Shown: positions 1 through 9,270, counted from the first letter of the stretch. The stretch: 64,000 nt of DNA from Saccharibacillus endophyticus (GCF_013185185.1 NZ_JAAZWE010000001.1:1178001-1242000), one strand, 5' to 3'. Made by a program: numbers and translations. The notes: generated by a model from the letters alone, not told the origin.

Positions 1-30
1 ACAGCCAAGCCCCCTCAAAACGGTAGTAAA

Positions 31-51
31 CCCCGACTTTACAGGTCGGGG
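31..51. terminator. GC-rich hairpin near the left edge
   Basis: A 7-bp perfect stem (CCCCGAC at 31-37, GTCGGGG at 45-51) with a 7-base loop lies just past the 3' end of the minus-strand Asp23-family gene. The following bases on the minus strand are only moderately T-rich, so it may be a weak terminator or part of a spacer before the next gene (nusB in B. subtilis order, outside the window). Confidence 0.35.
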
Positions 52-65
52 GTTGGAAAAAATCG

Positions 66-485
66 TTATTTCACCCGGGGAGTGCCGAGATCGAGTTCTT
101 CGGTCCGTCCTTCGACTGCTTTCGCTCTGAACTGCACATCATGCACATGCACATTGACTTCGATCACGGAAAGTCCCGTCATCATCTCGATCGAACGTTT
201 CACGTTGCGTTGAACGGCTCCGGCTACTTCAGGCAAACGGGAACCGTACTCCACGATAACGGATACGTCTACCGCCGCTTCGCGCTGACCGACTTCGACT
301 TTTACGCCCTTGGACAGATTTTTGCGTCCGAGCAGCTCGGCGATGCCGCCGGCAAACCCGCCGCTCATGCCTGCAATGCCTTCCACTTCGATTGTAGCCA
401 GGCCCGCGATCACCTCGATCACTTCCGGCGCGATCTGGATCTCGCCGATCTCCGTGCGTTCAAATTCTGTAGGTAAGCTGCTCAT
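66..485 (-). CDS. yqhY: Asp23/Gls24 family protein (YqhY-like)
   Basis: About 139 residues, the length and composition of the Asp23/Gls24 alkaline-shock family. The family core is seen as an IEVIAGLATIEVEGIAGMSGG stretch rich in Gly/Ala/Val followed by the VEVGQREAAVDVSVIVEYG segment and a final VNVHVHDVQF strand. In B. subtilis YqhY is encoded right after accB-accC and affects acetyl-CoA carboxylase activity; the same order is seen here, which supports that role by context. The ATG at 485 is preferred over the one at 497 because the SD-like AAGGTGG directly abuts the latter, while it lies 12 bases before 485. The spacing to accC is about 80 bases, consistent with co-transcription. Confidence 0.88.
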   Translation of the reverse strand: MSSLPTEFERTEIGEIQIAPEVIEVIAGLATIEVEGIAGMSGGFAGGIAELLGRKNLSKGVKVEVGQREAAVDVSVIVEYGSRLPEVAGAVQRNVKRSIEMMTGLSVIEVNVHVHDVQFRAKAVEGRTEELDLGTPRVK

Positions 486-568
486 ATTCGATACCATCCA
501 CCTTATGGATTATTTATTCCTTCAATATATCATTTGCCGCCCGATGTGACAAACGGCGTTTATCACGT

Positions 569-1921
569 TCAGACTTCGTTTTCTTCAAGGAATTTGATGT
601 CGAAATCGCCGCGTACGAAGGTCTCGTGGTTCAACAGACGCTGGTGGAAAGGAATCGTTGTCGCAATGCCTTCAACCGCGAATTCCGCCAATGCCCGTTT
701 CATCTTCGCAATAGCTTCATGGCGAGTAGGCGCCCAAACAATCAATTTCGCGATCATCGAATCGTAGAAGGGCGGAATGCTGTATCCTTGATAAGCTGCA
801 CTGTCTACGCGAACTCCCGGTCCGCCCGGCGGCAAGTAGAAGCTGATCTTACCCGGAGCCGGCATGAAGTTGCGATCCGGATCTTCGGCATTAATCCGGC
901 ATTCGATCGACCAACCGTTGATTTTCACATCGGCTTGGGTGAAGGAGAGCGGATTGCCTTCGGCAACCGAAATCATTTCCTGAATCAGATCGACGCTTGT
1001 CACCATCTCCGTAACCGGATGTTCAACCTGGATACGCGTATTCATTTCCATGAAGTAGAAATTATCGTCCGGGCCCAGTAAGAACTCAAGCGTGCCCGCT
1101 CCCGAATAATTAACGGCATGAGCGGCGCGTACCGCAGCTTGCCCCATGGCTTCGCGAACTTCTTCGGATATCACGGAACACGGCGCTTCCTCGACCAGCT
1201 TCTGACGGCGGCGCTGTACGGAGCAGTCGCGTTCGCCCAAGTGAACGGCATTGCCGTGCTTGTCCGCGATGATCTGAATCTCGACGTGCTTCATGCCTGT
1301 CAAAAATTTCTCCAGATAAACGCCCGCGTTGCCGAATGCCTTCTCGGCTTCCTGTTGGGCAGCCACGATCTGTTGGCGCAGCGTATCCTCGTCTTCGGCC
1401 AAGCGGATCCCTTTGCCGCCACCGCCTGCCGTGGCCTTAATAATGACCGGATAGCCGATGCCGCGAGCAAGCTCTACAGCCTGCTCCAAATCTTCGACCA
1501 GACCGTCGGAACCCGGAATAACCGGCACGCCCGCATCCTGCATCGTCGACTTGGCAACCGCTTTGTCTCCCATCTTCGTAATGGCTTCCGGGGAAGGTCC
1601 GATAAAGGTGATATTGCACGATTCGCAAATTTCCGCGAAATCCGCATTTTCGGCTAAAAATCCGTACCCCGGATGCACGGCATCGCATTCGGTAAGCGTA
1701 GCGACGCTCATCAGATTGGTGAAGTTCAGATAGCTGTCTTTCGAAGCGGTCGGTCCGATACAGTAAGCTTCGTCAGCCAGACGGACATGCAATGAGTCGC
1801 GGTCGGCTTCGGAATAGACCGCCACCGTTGAAATGCCGAGCTCGCGGCACGCACGAATAATCCGCACAGCGATTTCGCCGCGGTTGGCGATCAGAATTTT
1901 ATTGAATTTCGTCGTTTCCAA
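569..1921 (-). CDS. accC: Acetyl-CoA carboxylase, biotin carboxylase subunit
   Basis: Carries out ATP-dependent carboxylation of biotin on AccB, the first half-reaction of malonyl-CoA synthesis. The sequence opens with [18 protein letters not shown], has the ATP-grasp glycine-rich loop [12 protein letters not shown], the catalytic [14 protein letters not shown] block and the C-terminal RINAEDP segment. The frame is open upstream to an ATG at 1957 that overlaps the accB stop (ATGA), but the TTG at 1921 has an AAGGAGG ten bases upstream (1932-1938) and gives 450 residues, the usual family length; I chose it. It is coupled to accB and followed by the Asp23 gene. Confidence 0.95.
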   Translation of the reverse strand: METTKFNKILIANRGEIAVRIIRACRELGISTVAVYSEADRDSLHVRLADEAYCIGPTASKDSYLNFTNLMSVATLTECDAVHPGYGFLAENADFAEICESCNITFIGPSPEAITKMGDKAVAKSTMQDAGVPVIPGSDGLVEDLEQAVELARGIGYPVIIKATAGGGGKGIRLAEDEDTLRQQIVAAQQEAEKAFGNAGVYLEKFLTGMKHVEIQIIADKHGNAVHLGERDCSVQRRRQKLVEEAPCSVISEEVREAMGQAAVRAAHAVNYSGAGTLEFLLGPDDNFYFMEMNTRIQVEHPVTEMVTSVDLIQEMISVAEGNPLSFTQADVKINGWSIECRINAEDPDRNFMPAPGKISFYLPPGGPGVRVDSAAYQGYSIPPFYDSMIAKLIVWAPTRHEAIAKMKRALAEFAVEGIATTIPFHQRLLNHETFVRGDFDIKFLEENEV

Positions 1922-1953
1922 ATCGATACGTCCTCCTTCCGTTACCGGGTCGC

Positions 1954-2427
1954 TCATTCCGCTCGAACCAGGAACAGAGGCTGTCCGTATTCGACCAACT
2001 GTCCGTTCTCGACGAGCACTTCGACGATTTCGCCTTTCACTTCAGCCAGAAGCTCGTTCATCAGCTTCATCGCTTCGATGATGCAGACGACCGATTTTTC
2101 GTTGACGCGGCTGCCCGCGTTGACATAAACATCGGCATCCGGAGACGGCGAAGAGTAGAATGTGCCGACCATCGGGGAGACGATTTTATGTAAAGACTCG
2201 TCCGGTGCCGAAGCTTGGGCAGGAACCGTCGCCGCTGCCGCAGTTTGCGCGGGCAGGGCTTGCACTTGAGGCTGCTGCACCATCATAGGAGCTTGCAGAG
2301 CAGAAGCATCAATCCGCGATCCTTTGCGAATGACGACGCGCGCGCCTTCTTCTTCCAATTCCAATTCCTGAACCGACGTACGATCCAATAATTCAATGAG
2401 TTCTTTAATTTCGCTTATTTTAAACAT
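1954..2427 (-). CDS. accB: Acetyl-CoA carboxylase biotin carboxyl carrier protein
   Basis: 157 residues. The N-terminal helical segment ([15 protein letters not shown]) is followed by an Ala/Pro/Gln-rich flexible linker (about residues 45-75) and a biotinyl domain with the biotin-accepting lysine in EAMKLMNEL. It carries carboxybiotin between biotin carboxylase and the carboxyltransferase AccAD, which is not in this window. An AAGGAG ribosome site lies upstream of the ATG. It is the first gene of the accB-accC-yqhY transcript. Confidence 0.95.
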   Translation of the reverse strand: MFKISEIKELIELLDRTSVQELELEEEGARVVIRKGSRIDASALQAPMMVQQPQVQALPAQTAAAATVPAQASAPDESLHKIVSPMVGTFYSSPSPDADVYVNAGSRVNEKSVVCIIEAMKLMNELLAEVKGEIVEVLVENGQLVEYGQPLFLVRAE

Positions 2428-2517
2428 TCAGGCACGCTCCTTAACATTTTCAGGCTTGTGCGGGTATTCAACCAGCTTTTTGTAAAATGCACGGCAAGCC
2501 GTTTACTAACGTTATGT

Positions 2518-2526
2518 ATTATATCA
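2518..2526 (-). promoter_or_regulatory. Extended -10 promoter for accB
   Basis: On the minus strand TGATATAAT reads as an extended -10 (TGN-TATAAT; hexamer at 2518-2523). The -35 region falls in the T-tract of the lysC terminator and is poor. A start point near 2511 gives a leader of about 85 bases. Confidence 0.5.
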
Positions 2527-2540
2527 CAACACCGTAAAAT

Positions 2541-2580
2541 AAAAAGAGCGGTCTCCCGGAGGAGGTTTCCGCCCTTTTCA
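2541..2580 (-). terminator. Terminator after lysC
   Basis: On the minus strand AAAGGGCGG pairs with CCGCTCTTT (one G-U pair) around an A/C-rich loop and runs into TTTTTATTTT. It separates lysC from accB. Confidence 0.7.
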
Positions 2581-2608
2581 AGTCCCCTAATCCCTTGCCC
2601 CGCTTGGC

Positions 2609-3862
2609 TTAACGGCGATCTTGCGGGCCTCCGACAAATGCCTGTTCCTGCGTATCCAGGTTGTAGGCCGTATGCAAAGCCGCAATAATATCTTTAACTT
2701 TTTCGCCTTCGATGACGCAAGAAACTTTGATTTCCGAAGTGCTGACCATCTTGATGCTTACGCCTTGGTCGGAGATTACGCGGAACATTTCCGCGGCCAC
2801 GCCGGGATGGCTGACCATTCCCGCGCCCACGATAGACACCTTAACCAGATCGGTCTCGGAAGTCAGCTCGCGGTAAGAAACGCGTTCGCGAGTGCTTTCG
2901 ATGACGCTCAATGCGCGTTCGGCTTCGGCTCCGTTTACGGTAAACGAGAAATCGGCTTTGCCGTCCTGCGATCCGCTTTGTACGATAATGTCGACGTCGA
3001 CGCGCTCCGCAGCCAAAGCTCCGAATATGCCTGCCAGCACGCCCGGCACGTCCGATACGCCCAGAATGCTGATGCGCGCCACGTTTTTGTCATAAGCGAT
3101 CCCGCTTACTACCACTCCCTGTTCCATGCTTGACTCCTCCTCCACTACGGTTCCTTCATTATAGGTAAAGCTCGAACGAACGATCAGGCGTACGCTGTTA
3201 TGCTTCGCGTATTCAACGGCGCGAGGATGCAGCACCGCCGCGCCCAGATTAGCCAGTTCCAGCATTTCGTCATACGAGATCGACGGCAATTTGCGCGCGC
3301 ATTTGACGATTCGCGGATCGGTCGAGTAAATGCCGTCCACGTCCGTGTAAATTTCGCAAGCATCGGCCTTGATCGCGGCAGCCAACGCAACCGCTGTCGT
3401 ATCCGAACCGCCGCGGCCGAGCGTGGTGATTTCACCGTCTTCGCTCATCCCCTGGAATCCGGCTACAATGACAATCTTACCGGCGTCCAACGCTTTGATT
3501 ACACGATCCGGACGGATATTGAGGATTCTGGCGCTGCCATGATTGGCCTCGGTCTCGAATCCCGCCTGCCATCCGGTAAAAGATACGGCTTCATGACCGA
3601 TGGCCTGGATTGCGATCGACAGCAGCGAGATGGAAATCTGCTCCCCTGTCGTCATCAGCATATCCATTTCGCGCGCGGGCAAATGATCGCTCAAGCGCTT
3701 GGCCGAATCGATCAGATCATCCGTGGTGTCTCCCATCGCCGATACGACAACGACGCATTGATGACCTTCTTCTTTCTTCTCGGCGATTCGCTTCGCAACC
3801 CGCTGCATCCGCTCGGTGTCGCCGACGGAACTGCCGCCGAATTTCATAACGAATAATGACAA
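2609..3862 (-). CDS. lysC: Aspartate kinase with tandem ACT domains
   Basis: Phosphorylates aspartate, the first step toward lysine, threonine, methionine and diaminopimelate. Kinase motifs are KFGGSSVGD near the N-terminus, a GRGGSDTTA segment near residue 160 and DVDGIYSTDPR near 180. Two C-terminal ACT-like domains (about 265-340 and 345-405) indicate feedback control by end-product amino acids. An ATG at 3883 is in frame, but a GGGGGAGTG ribosome site stands about 8 bases before the TTG at 3862, which gives 417 residues and a family-like N-terminus (MSLFVMKFGG). There is no room or signature for a lysine riboswitch in the 220-base upstream gap. In B. subtilis the spoIIIA operon occupies the efp-accB interval; here this gene does. 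Confidence 0.93.
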   Translation of the reverse strand: MSLFVMKFGGSSVGDTERMQRVAKRIAEKKEEGHQCVVVVSAMGDTTDDLIDSAKRLSDHLPAREMDMLMTTGEQISISLLSIAIQAIGHEAVSFTGWQAGFETEANHGSARILNIRPDRVIKALDAGKIVIVAGFQGMSEDGEITTLGRGGSDTTAVALAAAIKADACEIYTDVDGIYSTDPRIVKCARKLPSISYDEMLELANLGAAVLHPRAVEYAKHNSVRLIVRSSFTYNEGTVVEEESSMEQGVVVSGIAYDKNVARISILGVSDVPGVLAGIFGALAAERVDVDIIVQSGSQDGKADFSFTVNGAEAERALSVIESTRERVSYRELTSETDLVKVSIVGAGMVSHPGVAAEMFRVISDQGVSIKMVSTSEIKVSCVIEGEKVKDIIAALHTAYNLDTQEQAFVGGPQDRR

Positions 3863-4017
3863 AACGTGTTCACTCCCCCGCATGTTTCCGAAGCTCGCTT
3901 GTCAGGCAAACGGCTCCGGTCTATTTTATCGCTTTAAATGAGTATAATACGAAAACGCCTCAGGCTTCCATTGTTTTTCGGAAAATTGTTTACACTTTTC
4001 TGCATAAGTATGTATAA

Positions 4018-4056
4018 AAAAGCTCTTCACCCGTCTGACGGTGTGAAGAGCTTTTG
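4018..4056. terminator. Bidirectional terminator after efp
   Basis: AAAAGCTCTTCAC pairs with GTGAAGAGCTTTTTT, and the stem continues through CCGTC/GACGG, giving nearly 15 bp. T-runs occur on both strands. It ends the yqhT-efp transcript. Confidence 0.88.
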
Positions 4057-4082
4057 AATTCCATGCCTAAATGATCAAAAAA

Positions 4083-4640
4083 CTAAGCACGGGAAACGTA
4101 TTTACCTTCGCGCGTATCGATCAGCAGCACGTCGCCTTCGTTGATGAACAAAGGAACTTGAACGTTATGGCCCGTTTCGAGTTTCGCGTTTTTGGATGCG
4201 CCGGTCGCCGTGTTGCCTTTGATGCCCGGCTCTGTTTCCACGACTTTCAGCTCAACGCTTGTCGGCAGGTTAATCCCGAGGATTTCGCCTTTGTAGCTGA
4301 TGATGTGCACGTTCATGTTTTCGCGCAGGAATTTGAGTTCCCACTCCAGCTGCTCGCTGGTCAGCGAGAATTGGTCATAAGTTTCGTTGTCCATGAACGT
4401 GTGGTCTTGACCGCTTGCATACAGATACTGCACGCCGCGGTTTTCGATTTGCGCGCGGCCGATCGTTTCGCCGGCGCGGAATGTACGCTCAACGGTGTTG
4501 CCGTTGCGCAGGTTTTTGAGCTTGGAGCGCACGAACGCGGCACCTTTACCCGGTTTTACGTGTTGGAATTCGATAACGGTGAAGATATCGCCGTCGACTT
4601 CGACGGTAAGGCCTGTTTTAAAATCGTTGACTGAGATCAT
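4083..4640 (-). CDS. efp: Translation elongation factor P
   Basis: 185 residues, full length. EF-P relieves ribosome stalling at polyproline stretches. The loop [10 protein letters not shown] places Lys32 at the tip; in B. subtilis the equivalent lysine is 5-aminopentanolylated. The three beta-barrel domains are intact, with a C-terminal [13 protein letters not shown]. An AAGGAGGGAT ribosome site precedes the ATG. It lies 53 bases downstream of the M24 peptidase gene, as in B. subtilis (yqhT-efp). Confidence 0.97.
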   Translation of the reverse strand: MISVNDFKTGLTVEVDGDIFTVIEFQHVKPGKGAAFVRSKLKNLRNGNTVERTFRAGETIGRAQIENRGVQYLYASGQDHTFMDNETYDQFSLTSEQLEWELKFLRENMNVHIISYKGEILGINLPTSVELKVVETEPGIKGNTATGASKNAKLETGHNVQVPLFINEGDVLLIDTREGKYVSRA

Positions 4641-4693
4641 AGAGGATCCCTCCTTGGAATGGTTGCGTTGCTGAAATAACTTCTAAGATTGCC

Positions 4694-5764
4694 TTATGCC
4701 ATCGGCAGAAGGGTAAGCTCTTTGGTCGAAGACGTGATAATCTCGATTCCCGTCTCGGTAATCACGATATCGTCTTCGATCCGTACGCCGCCGAAGCCCG
4801 GAATGTAGATGCCCGGTTCTACGGTCACGACCATGCCCGGCTTCAGGATATCATCGCTGAGTTTGGACAAACGCGGACTTTCGTGCACTTCCATGCCCAG
4901 TCCGTGCCCCGTGCTGTGCCCGTAATGATCTCCGTAGCCGTACGACGAGATGATATCGCGGGTCAGAGCGTCCGCTTCGCGGCCGGTCATTCCCGGACGA
5001 ATCTTGTCGAGCGCATTGAGCTGGGCTTCAAGCACGATACCGTAAACTTCGCGATGACGATCGCTTGCTTCGCCAAGTACAACCGTACGCGTGACATCCG
5101 AGCAATAACCGTTGAGCAAAGCGCCGAAGTCAAAGGTAATGAATTCGTTGCCTTGCAAAACGCGAGAGCTTGCTACGCCGTGCGGCAGTGCCGAACGTTC
5201 GCCGGAAGCGACGATCGTATCGAACGACGACGAAGTTGCCCCGTTTTCGCGCATGAACATTTCCATCTGCAAATCGAGCTCGCGCTCTGTGACGCCAGGA
5301 CGAATTTTCGTCAGGATATGGCTGAAGGTACGGTCCGCCAGAACGGCCGCTTCGCGCATGATCGCAAGCTCGCCCTCGTCCTTGAAGATGCGCAGGCCTT
5401 CCACAAGGCCCGACACCGGCACGAGTTCGACGCCCGCCAACGCTTCCTTATAGCTTTGATACGTCGCAAATGTGACATGTTCCTGCTCGAAACCGAGTTT
5501 CGCCGAAGAACCAAGCAGTCCCTTAACCGTTTCCATCACCTTGGGTGCATGCTCGACCACTTTGAAATCTTTGGCCTGCTCAGGCGCCTGCGTCATATAA
5601 CGGAAGTCGGTCAGCAGATAGCTTTCGTTTTCCGTGATGAGCACGTATCCGGCGGAACCGGTAAATCCGGTCAGGTAACGACGGTTAATGTCACTGGCCA
5701 CAAACATTGCGCTAACGCCTTGCAAAGCCATCGCTTCGCGCAATTTGTTTACACGCTGCTGCAT
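4694..5764 (-). CDS. yqhT: M24 family Xaa-Pro peptidase (YqhT type)
   Basis: 356 residues with an N-terminal creatinase-like domain and a C-terminal pita-bread metallopeptidase domain. The metal-ligand motifs are visible: DFGALLNGYCSDVTRT (two Asp), the GHSTGHGLGMEVHE His, and EPGIYIPGFGGVRIEDD (two Glu). It is expected to remove the N-terminal residue before proline using two divalent metal ions, probably Mn. A GAGGAG site lies upstream of ATG. Its position just before efp matches B. subtilis yqhT (papA). Confidence 0.92.
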   Translation of the reverse strand: MQQRVNKLREAMALQGVSAMFVASDINRRYLTGFTGSAGYVLITENESYLLTDFRYMTQAPEQAKDFKVVEHAPKVMETVKGLLGSSAKLGFEQEHVTFATYQSYKEALAGVELVPVSGLVEGLRIFKDEGELAIMREAAVLADRTFSHILTKIRPGVTERELDLQMEMFMRENGATSSSFDTIVASGERSALPHGVASSRVLQGNEFITFDFGALLNGYCSDVTRTVVLGEASDRHREVYGIVLEAQLNALDKIRPGMTGREADALTRDIISSYGYGDHYGHSTGHGLGMEVHESPRLSKLSDDILKPGMVVTVEPGIYIPGFGGVRIEDDIVITETGIEIITSSTKELTLLPMA

Positions 5765-5913
5765 ATTTTCTCCTCTTTCCCGGTGAACCTATATCAGTTC
5801 GTATTTTCCAGAGCTTCAAGCGAAATTACCACAGTACATTCTATCATACGCCCGCCCCCTCTGAGAAGCCTTTTTACGCGCAAGCAGCGTAGGCCGGGAA
5901 GCCGCCCGTTCGC

Positions 5914-5942
5914 TGGTATTTGCCCGTAAAATCCGATACAAT
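5914..5942 (+). promoter_or_regulatory. Probable promoter of the yqhQ-like gene
   Basis: TACAAT (5937-5942) with a weak TGGTAT 17 bases upstream. A start point near 5949 would fall next to the upstream ATG at 5951, which supports the downstream TTG start of the gene. Confidence 0.4.
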
Positions 5943-5983
5943 GAAAAGAAATGTCTTTTAAAACGTTTAGGAAGGTGAAGGTT

Positions 5984-6985
5984 TTGTCTGAAAAATCTGC
6001 TCCCGTCGCCTACGGCGGACAAGCCGTGATCGAAGGAGTCATGTTCGGCGGCAAGCACGTCAACGTCACCGCGGTGCGCCGCAAAAGCGGGGAGATCACT
6101 TTCCTCGAAGTGCCCCGCGAAGAAAAAAGCTGGGTGCGCTCATTGCGCAAAGTTCCGCTGCTGCGCGGTCTGGTGAGCCTGGTCGACTCCAGCATCAAAG
6201 GCTCCAAGCACCTGAATTATTCGTTCGACGCCTATGCGGACGACGAGATGACGCCCGAGGAACGCGAAGAATTGAAAGCGAAAAACAAAAAAGGCGAAGC
6301 CAAATTGAGTCTCGGCGCTATCGTCGGCGTAACCGCCGCGGCGATCATTTCCTTTATCGTCGGCAAAATCGTGTTTACGCTGGTTCCGGTGTTTGTCGAA
6401 GACTTTTTGTTCAAAGGTTCGTTCGCTCATCAGATCTATCACAATCTGGCTGAAGGCGGCATCAAGCTCGTGCTGCTGCTGCTGTACTTGTATCTGATCT
6501 CGTTGACTCCGCTCGTCAAACGGCTGTTCCAATATCACGGGGCCGAGCACAAAGTCATCACCGCCTTCGAAGCCGGCGAAGAACTGACGCCTAAAAACGT
6601 GCAGAAATACACGCGGCTGCATTATCGCTGCGGAAGCAGCTTTATCATGCTGACCGTCATTATCGGCATTCTGATTTACTCGCTGTTCAGTTGGGATTCG
6701 CTGCTCGAACGCGTAGTGCAGCGCCTGCTACTCCTGCCTGTCGTAATGGGCGTATCGTTCGAGTTCCTGAAGTTCACCAATGCGCTTCGCGATGTGCCGG
6801 TACTGCGTTACCTGGGTTACCCGGGGCTGTGGCTTCAACTGCTCACGACCAAAGAACCGACCGACGAACAAGTCGAAGTGTCGATCGCCTCCTTTAACCG
6901 GATGCGCGAACTGGATGCCGTTTATCAAAAACAAGGCGTTCCCGCCTCGGCGCCGAACGCCATACTCGATCCTCTGGAGGGTTGA
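5984..6985 (+). CDS. yqhQ: DUF1385 membrane protein (YqhQ-like)
   Basis: 333 residues. The conserved N-terminal VAYGGQAVIEGVMFGG block and the central YHGAEHKVITAFEAGEELT segment with His and Glu residues are hallmarks of the DUF1385 family, proposed to be metal-dependent. Several membrane segments (about 120-145, 170-190, 225-245, 255-275) place it in the membrane. The TTG at 5984 has AGGAAGGTG upstream; an in-frame ATG at 5951 has no such site. The function is not known. It is followed six bases later by a small membrane protein gene. Confidence 0.87.
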   Translation: MSEKSAPVAYGGQAVIEGVMFGGKHVNVTAVRRKSGEITFLEVPREEKSWVRSLRKVPLLRGLVSLVDSSIKGSKHLNYSFDAYADDEMTPEEREELKAKNKKGEAKLSLGAIVGVTAAAIISFIVGKIVFTLVPVFVEDFLFKGSFAHQIYHNLAEGGIKLVLLLLYLYLISLTPLVKRLFQYHGAEHKVITAFEAGEELTPKNVQKYTRLHYRCGSSFIMLTVIIGILIYSLFSWDSLLERVVQRLLLLPVVMGVSFEFLKFTNALRDVPVLRYLGYPGLWLQLLTTKEPTDEQVEVSIASFNRMRELDAVYQKQGVPASAPNAILDPLEG

Positions 6986-6991
6986 TGTCTT

Positions 6992-7378
6992 ATGAAAAGA
7001 CCGGGAATCGCAGGTTGGATCATCCTGGCGCTCGCCGCGGTAGGTATCCTGCAACTCATCACGAATCCGTCGATCACTTGGCTGATTCCGATCGGGATCA
7101 TTGCCGTGGTTGCCATTCTCTATTTCGTCTTGCCAAAAGCTCGTCGTTCCGGCGGTTATCGCACGCCGGACGGCAAGCGACCTAAAATCAAGCCTTCGGC
7201 CCGTACGCAGGAAAAAATGGCGCGCATGTCTTCTTCCGGTTCGTCCAAGCCGTCCGCGCCTCGCGGCGGCAAAGCGCCTGCACCTTCGAAAAATTCGAAG
7301 AAAAAGAAGAACTATCCGTTTCAGGTGATTGAAGGACGCAAAAGCAAGGATGACGAGGACGTGCCGAAGTTCCATTAA
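6992..7378 (+). CDS. Small two-helix membrane protein with basic tail
   Basis: 128 residues. Two hydrophobic helices (about residues 6-25 and 32-50) are followed by a Ser/Pro/Gly/Lys-rich polar tail that ends in an acidic patch (KDDEDVPKFH). A GGAGGG site precedes the ATG and the gap to the yqhQ-like gene is six bases, so the two are co-transcribed. It occupies the position of B. subtilis yqhP, but I cannot claim homology. No catalytic motif is seen. Confidence 0.8.
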   Translation: MKRPGIAGWIILALAAVGILQLITNPSITWLIPIGIIAVVAILYFVLPKARRSGGYRTPDGKRPKIKPSARTQEKMARMSSSGSSKPSAPRGGKAPAPSKNSKKKKNYPFQVIEGRKSKDDEDVPKFH

Positions 7379-7389
7379 GTGTGGGTATT

Positions 7390-7603
7390 GAGCGGGATGC
7401 CTAGAGACATAGCGCCAAGGTTATCAGTGTAAGATACTGCGGCGCGGGCGGGGAGACGTTTCGGGTTCGGCCGCCGTTGTTTTCGGAAAAATGGATTGGA
7501 TCATAATAAGGAGTTTTTCCGAAATACAAATGCTCTCTCACCTCGAAACGTCTCCCCGCTGGTGTGTAATTTGGCGGTAAGAGGAACAAAAGGCATCCCG
7601 CTC
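7390..7603. repeat. Nested intergenic palindrome P1
   Basis: Four pairs of inverted arms are nested. The outermost is GAGCGGGATGCCT (7390-7402) with AGGCATCCCGCTC (7591-7603). Next is CGCCAA (7413-7418) with TTGGCG (7571-7576). Then GCGGGGAGACGTTTCG (7448-7463) pairs with CGAAACGTCTCCCCGC (7544-7559). The innermost is TTTCGGAAAAA (7481-7491) with TTTTTCCGAAA (7514-7524). The octamer TGTGGGTA lies on both flanks (7380-7387 and about 7608-7615), resembling a target-site duplication. It sits between convergent genes and has no coding potential. Confidence 0.85.
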
Positions 7604-7624
7604 TATTGTGGGTAGTAAAGATCG

Positions 7625-7667
7625 AAAAAAAGCCGGGCCGCGGAAATTTCGCGGCCTGGCTTTTTTG
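7625..7667. terminator. Bidirectional terminator
   Basis: AAAAAAAGCCGGGCCGCG pairs with CGCGGCCTGGCTTTTTT around AAATTT. T-runs on both strands serve the convergent neighbours. Confidence 0.9.
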
Positions 7668-7683
7668 TGTGCAACATTTACAA

Positions 7684-9270
7684 TCAGTTCGACCAATATT
7701 GTTCCAAAGTCGTTTGGACTTTGCCGGACAAGATATGTTGGGCGCGGAAGAAGATGTTTCCGTCGACGTTTTGATGGCCGAGAGTATACGCCAGATGGTC
7801 GGTCAGTTCGGTTGCGCTGCTCCAACCGGCTTCGGCCGTGCCTACTTTATAGGCGGCTTCGCCGATATAGAGTTTCACGTCGGTTCCGGCTGCGACGCCG
7901 GCCCACCAATCGACTACGGTTTTGTAATTGGCGGCCGTGTTGGCGTTGCTCCAATAGACTTGCGGAACAATATAGTCGACCCATTCTTTTTTGATCCAGG
8001 TACGGGCATCGGCATAGGTCGTATCATACGCGGTTACGCCTGCACGCGTGTTGGAGCCGAGCGAATCGGTGGAAGCATTGCGCCACACGCCGAACGGGCT
8101 GACGCCGTAGCTGACCGCAGGTTTGGCTGCATGGATATTTTGCCCGAGCTTTTGCACGAAGTCATTGATGTTTCCCCGGCGCCAATCCCCTTTGTTGGAA
8201 AAAGCGGCCGTGTTGTATTGTTTGTAGGTGTTGTCGTCATTGAATTTCTTCGAAGACGATTCTCCGTACGGGTAGAAATAATCGTCCAGATGCACGCCGT
8301 CGACGTCGTATTTATTAACGACTTCCATGACTTCGTCAATGACGGATTGGCGAGCGTCCGGGATTCCCGGGTTGATGTACAATTTGCTGTCGAAATTCAC
8401 GATCCAGTCCGGGTGGGCTTTGGCTACATGGTTGGAAGCCAGGCCTGCCGTGGAAGAACCCGTGCTGGCGCGGAACGGGTTGAACCAAGCATGGAACTCC
8501 ATGCCCCGCTTATGCGATTCTTCGATCATGAAAGCAAGCGGATCGTAACCCGGATTTTTGCCCTGCGTTCCGGTCAATACGTTCGACCAGGGAACAAGCG
8601 TGGACGGGTAGAGCGCATCCGCGCTTGGACGCACCTGCACGAATACGGCGTTGATGCCGGTTTCCTGGAGCTGGTCCAGCATGGACGCGAACTGCGCTTT
8701 CTGTTTGGTCGCGTCTTTCGAAGACGGCCAATCAAGACTGGATACGGTCGCGACCCATGCGCCTCGAAGCGCGGTCAGATTGCCTTGATTATCCGGTATT
8801 CCCGGTGTCGGAACGCCGATCGGGCCGTCCGGCGTGGTCAGCGTAATGGTCTGGGTAGCTTGGCTCCAATTGACGTTAAGGCCCAATCCTTGACCGACAA
8901 ACCGCAGCGGAACCATGATCCGTCCGTTCAGGCTCGTGACCGAAGCTTCCAGCTCCACGGCATTGCCGTTGACATAGGCCGTTTTCGAACCGAGCGGGAT
9001 CGAGAGCAGCGTGCCGCCCTGATTGATTTTGACGACTTTATCGCTTTGCGACCACTCGATCTGAGCGCCAAGACTTGTACTCACAAGCCGCATCGGCACA
9101 AGCGTCGTATTGGATACGATATAAGGGTCCGCATCGCCCTGAATCCGTTGTCCGTCCAGTATGATTTGAATAACCGATGCCGCTTTCGCTTTCGTTGTTC
9201 CAAGTCCGCCCCATGCCGGTAACAGCAGCAGCACAGCCAGGAACACCATGATTCCTTGACGCCATTTCAT
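7684..9270 (-). CDS. Secreted GHL10-type glycosyl hydrolase with stalk domain
   Basis: About 528 residues. A Sec signal peptide (hydrophobic MVFLAVLLLLPAWGGLG, cleavage near AKAAS) is followed by a copper-amine-oxidase-N-like domain (ILDGQRIQGDADPYIVSNTT ... MVPLRFVGQGLG), then a TIM-barrel domain of the UPF0748/GHL10 family (B. subtilis YngK). Family landmarks are RGAWVATVSSLDWPS, FVQVRPSADALYPS, FHAWFNPFRA and DVDGVHLDDYFYPYG. The substrate is unknown; cell-wall or exopolysaccharide glycans are plausible. The ATG at 9270 begins the signal peptide and has GAGGG upstream; the frame is open to 9342 without a better site. It stands alone between two terminators. Confidence 0.88.
   Translation of the reverse strand: MKWRQGIMVFLAVLLLLPAWGGLGTTKAKAASVIQIILDGQRIQGDADPYIVSNTTLVPMRLVSTSLGAQIEWSQSDKVVKINQGGTLLSIPLGSKTAYVNGNAVELEASVTSLNGRIMVPLRFVGQGLGLNVNWSQATQTITLTTPDGPIGVPTPGIPDNQGNLTALRGAWVATVSSLDWPSSKDATKQKAQFASMLDQLQETGINAVFVQVRPSADALYPSTLVPWSNVLTGTQGKNPGYDPLAFMIEESHKRGMEFHAWFNPFRASTGSSTAGLASNHVAKAHPDWIVNFDSKLYINPGIPDARQSVIDEVMEVVNKYDVDGVHLDDYFYPYGESSSKKFNDDNTYKQYNTAAFSNKGDWRRGNINDFVQKLGQNIHAAKPAVSYGVSPFGVWRNASTDSLGSNTRAGVTAYDTTYADARTWIKKEWVDYIVPQVYWSNANTAANYKTVVDWWAGVAAGTDVKLYIGEAAYKVGTAEAGWSSATELTDHLAYTLGHQNVDGNIFFRAQHILSGKVQTTLEQYWSN

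Noticed and set aside
3884..4017. Lysine riboswitch before lysC
   Set aside because: No L-box consensus is present and the gap is too small once the efp terminator is removed.
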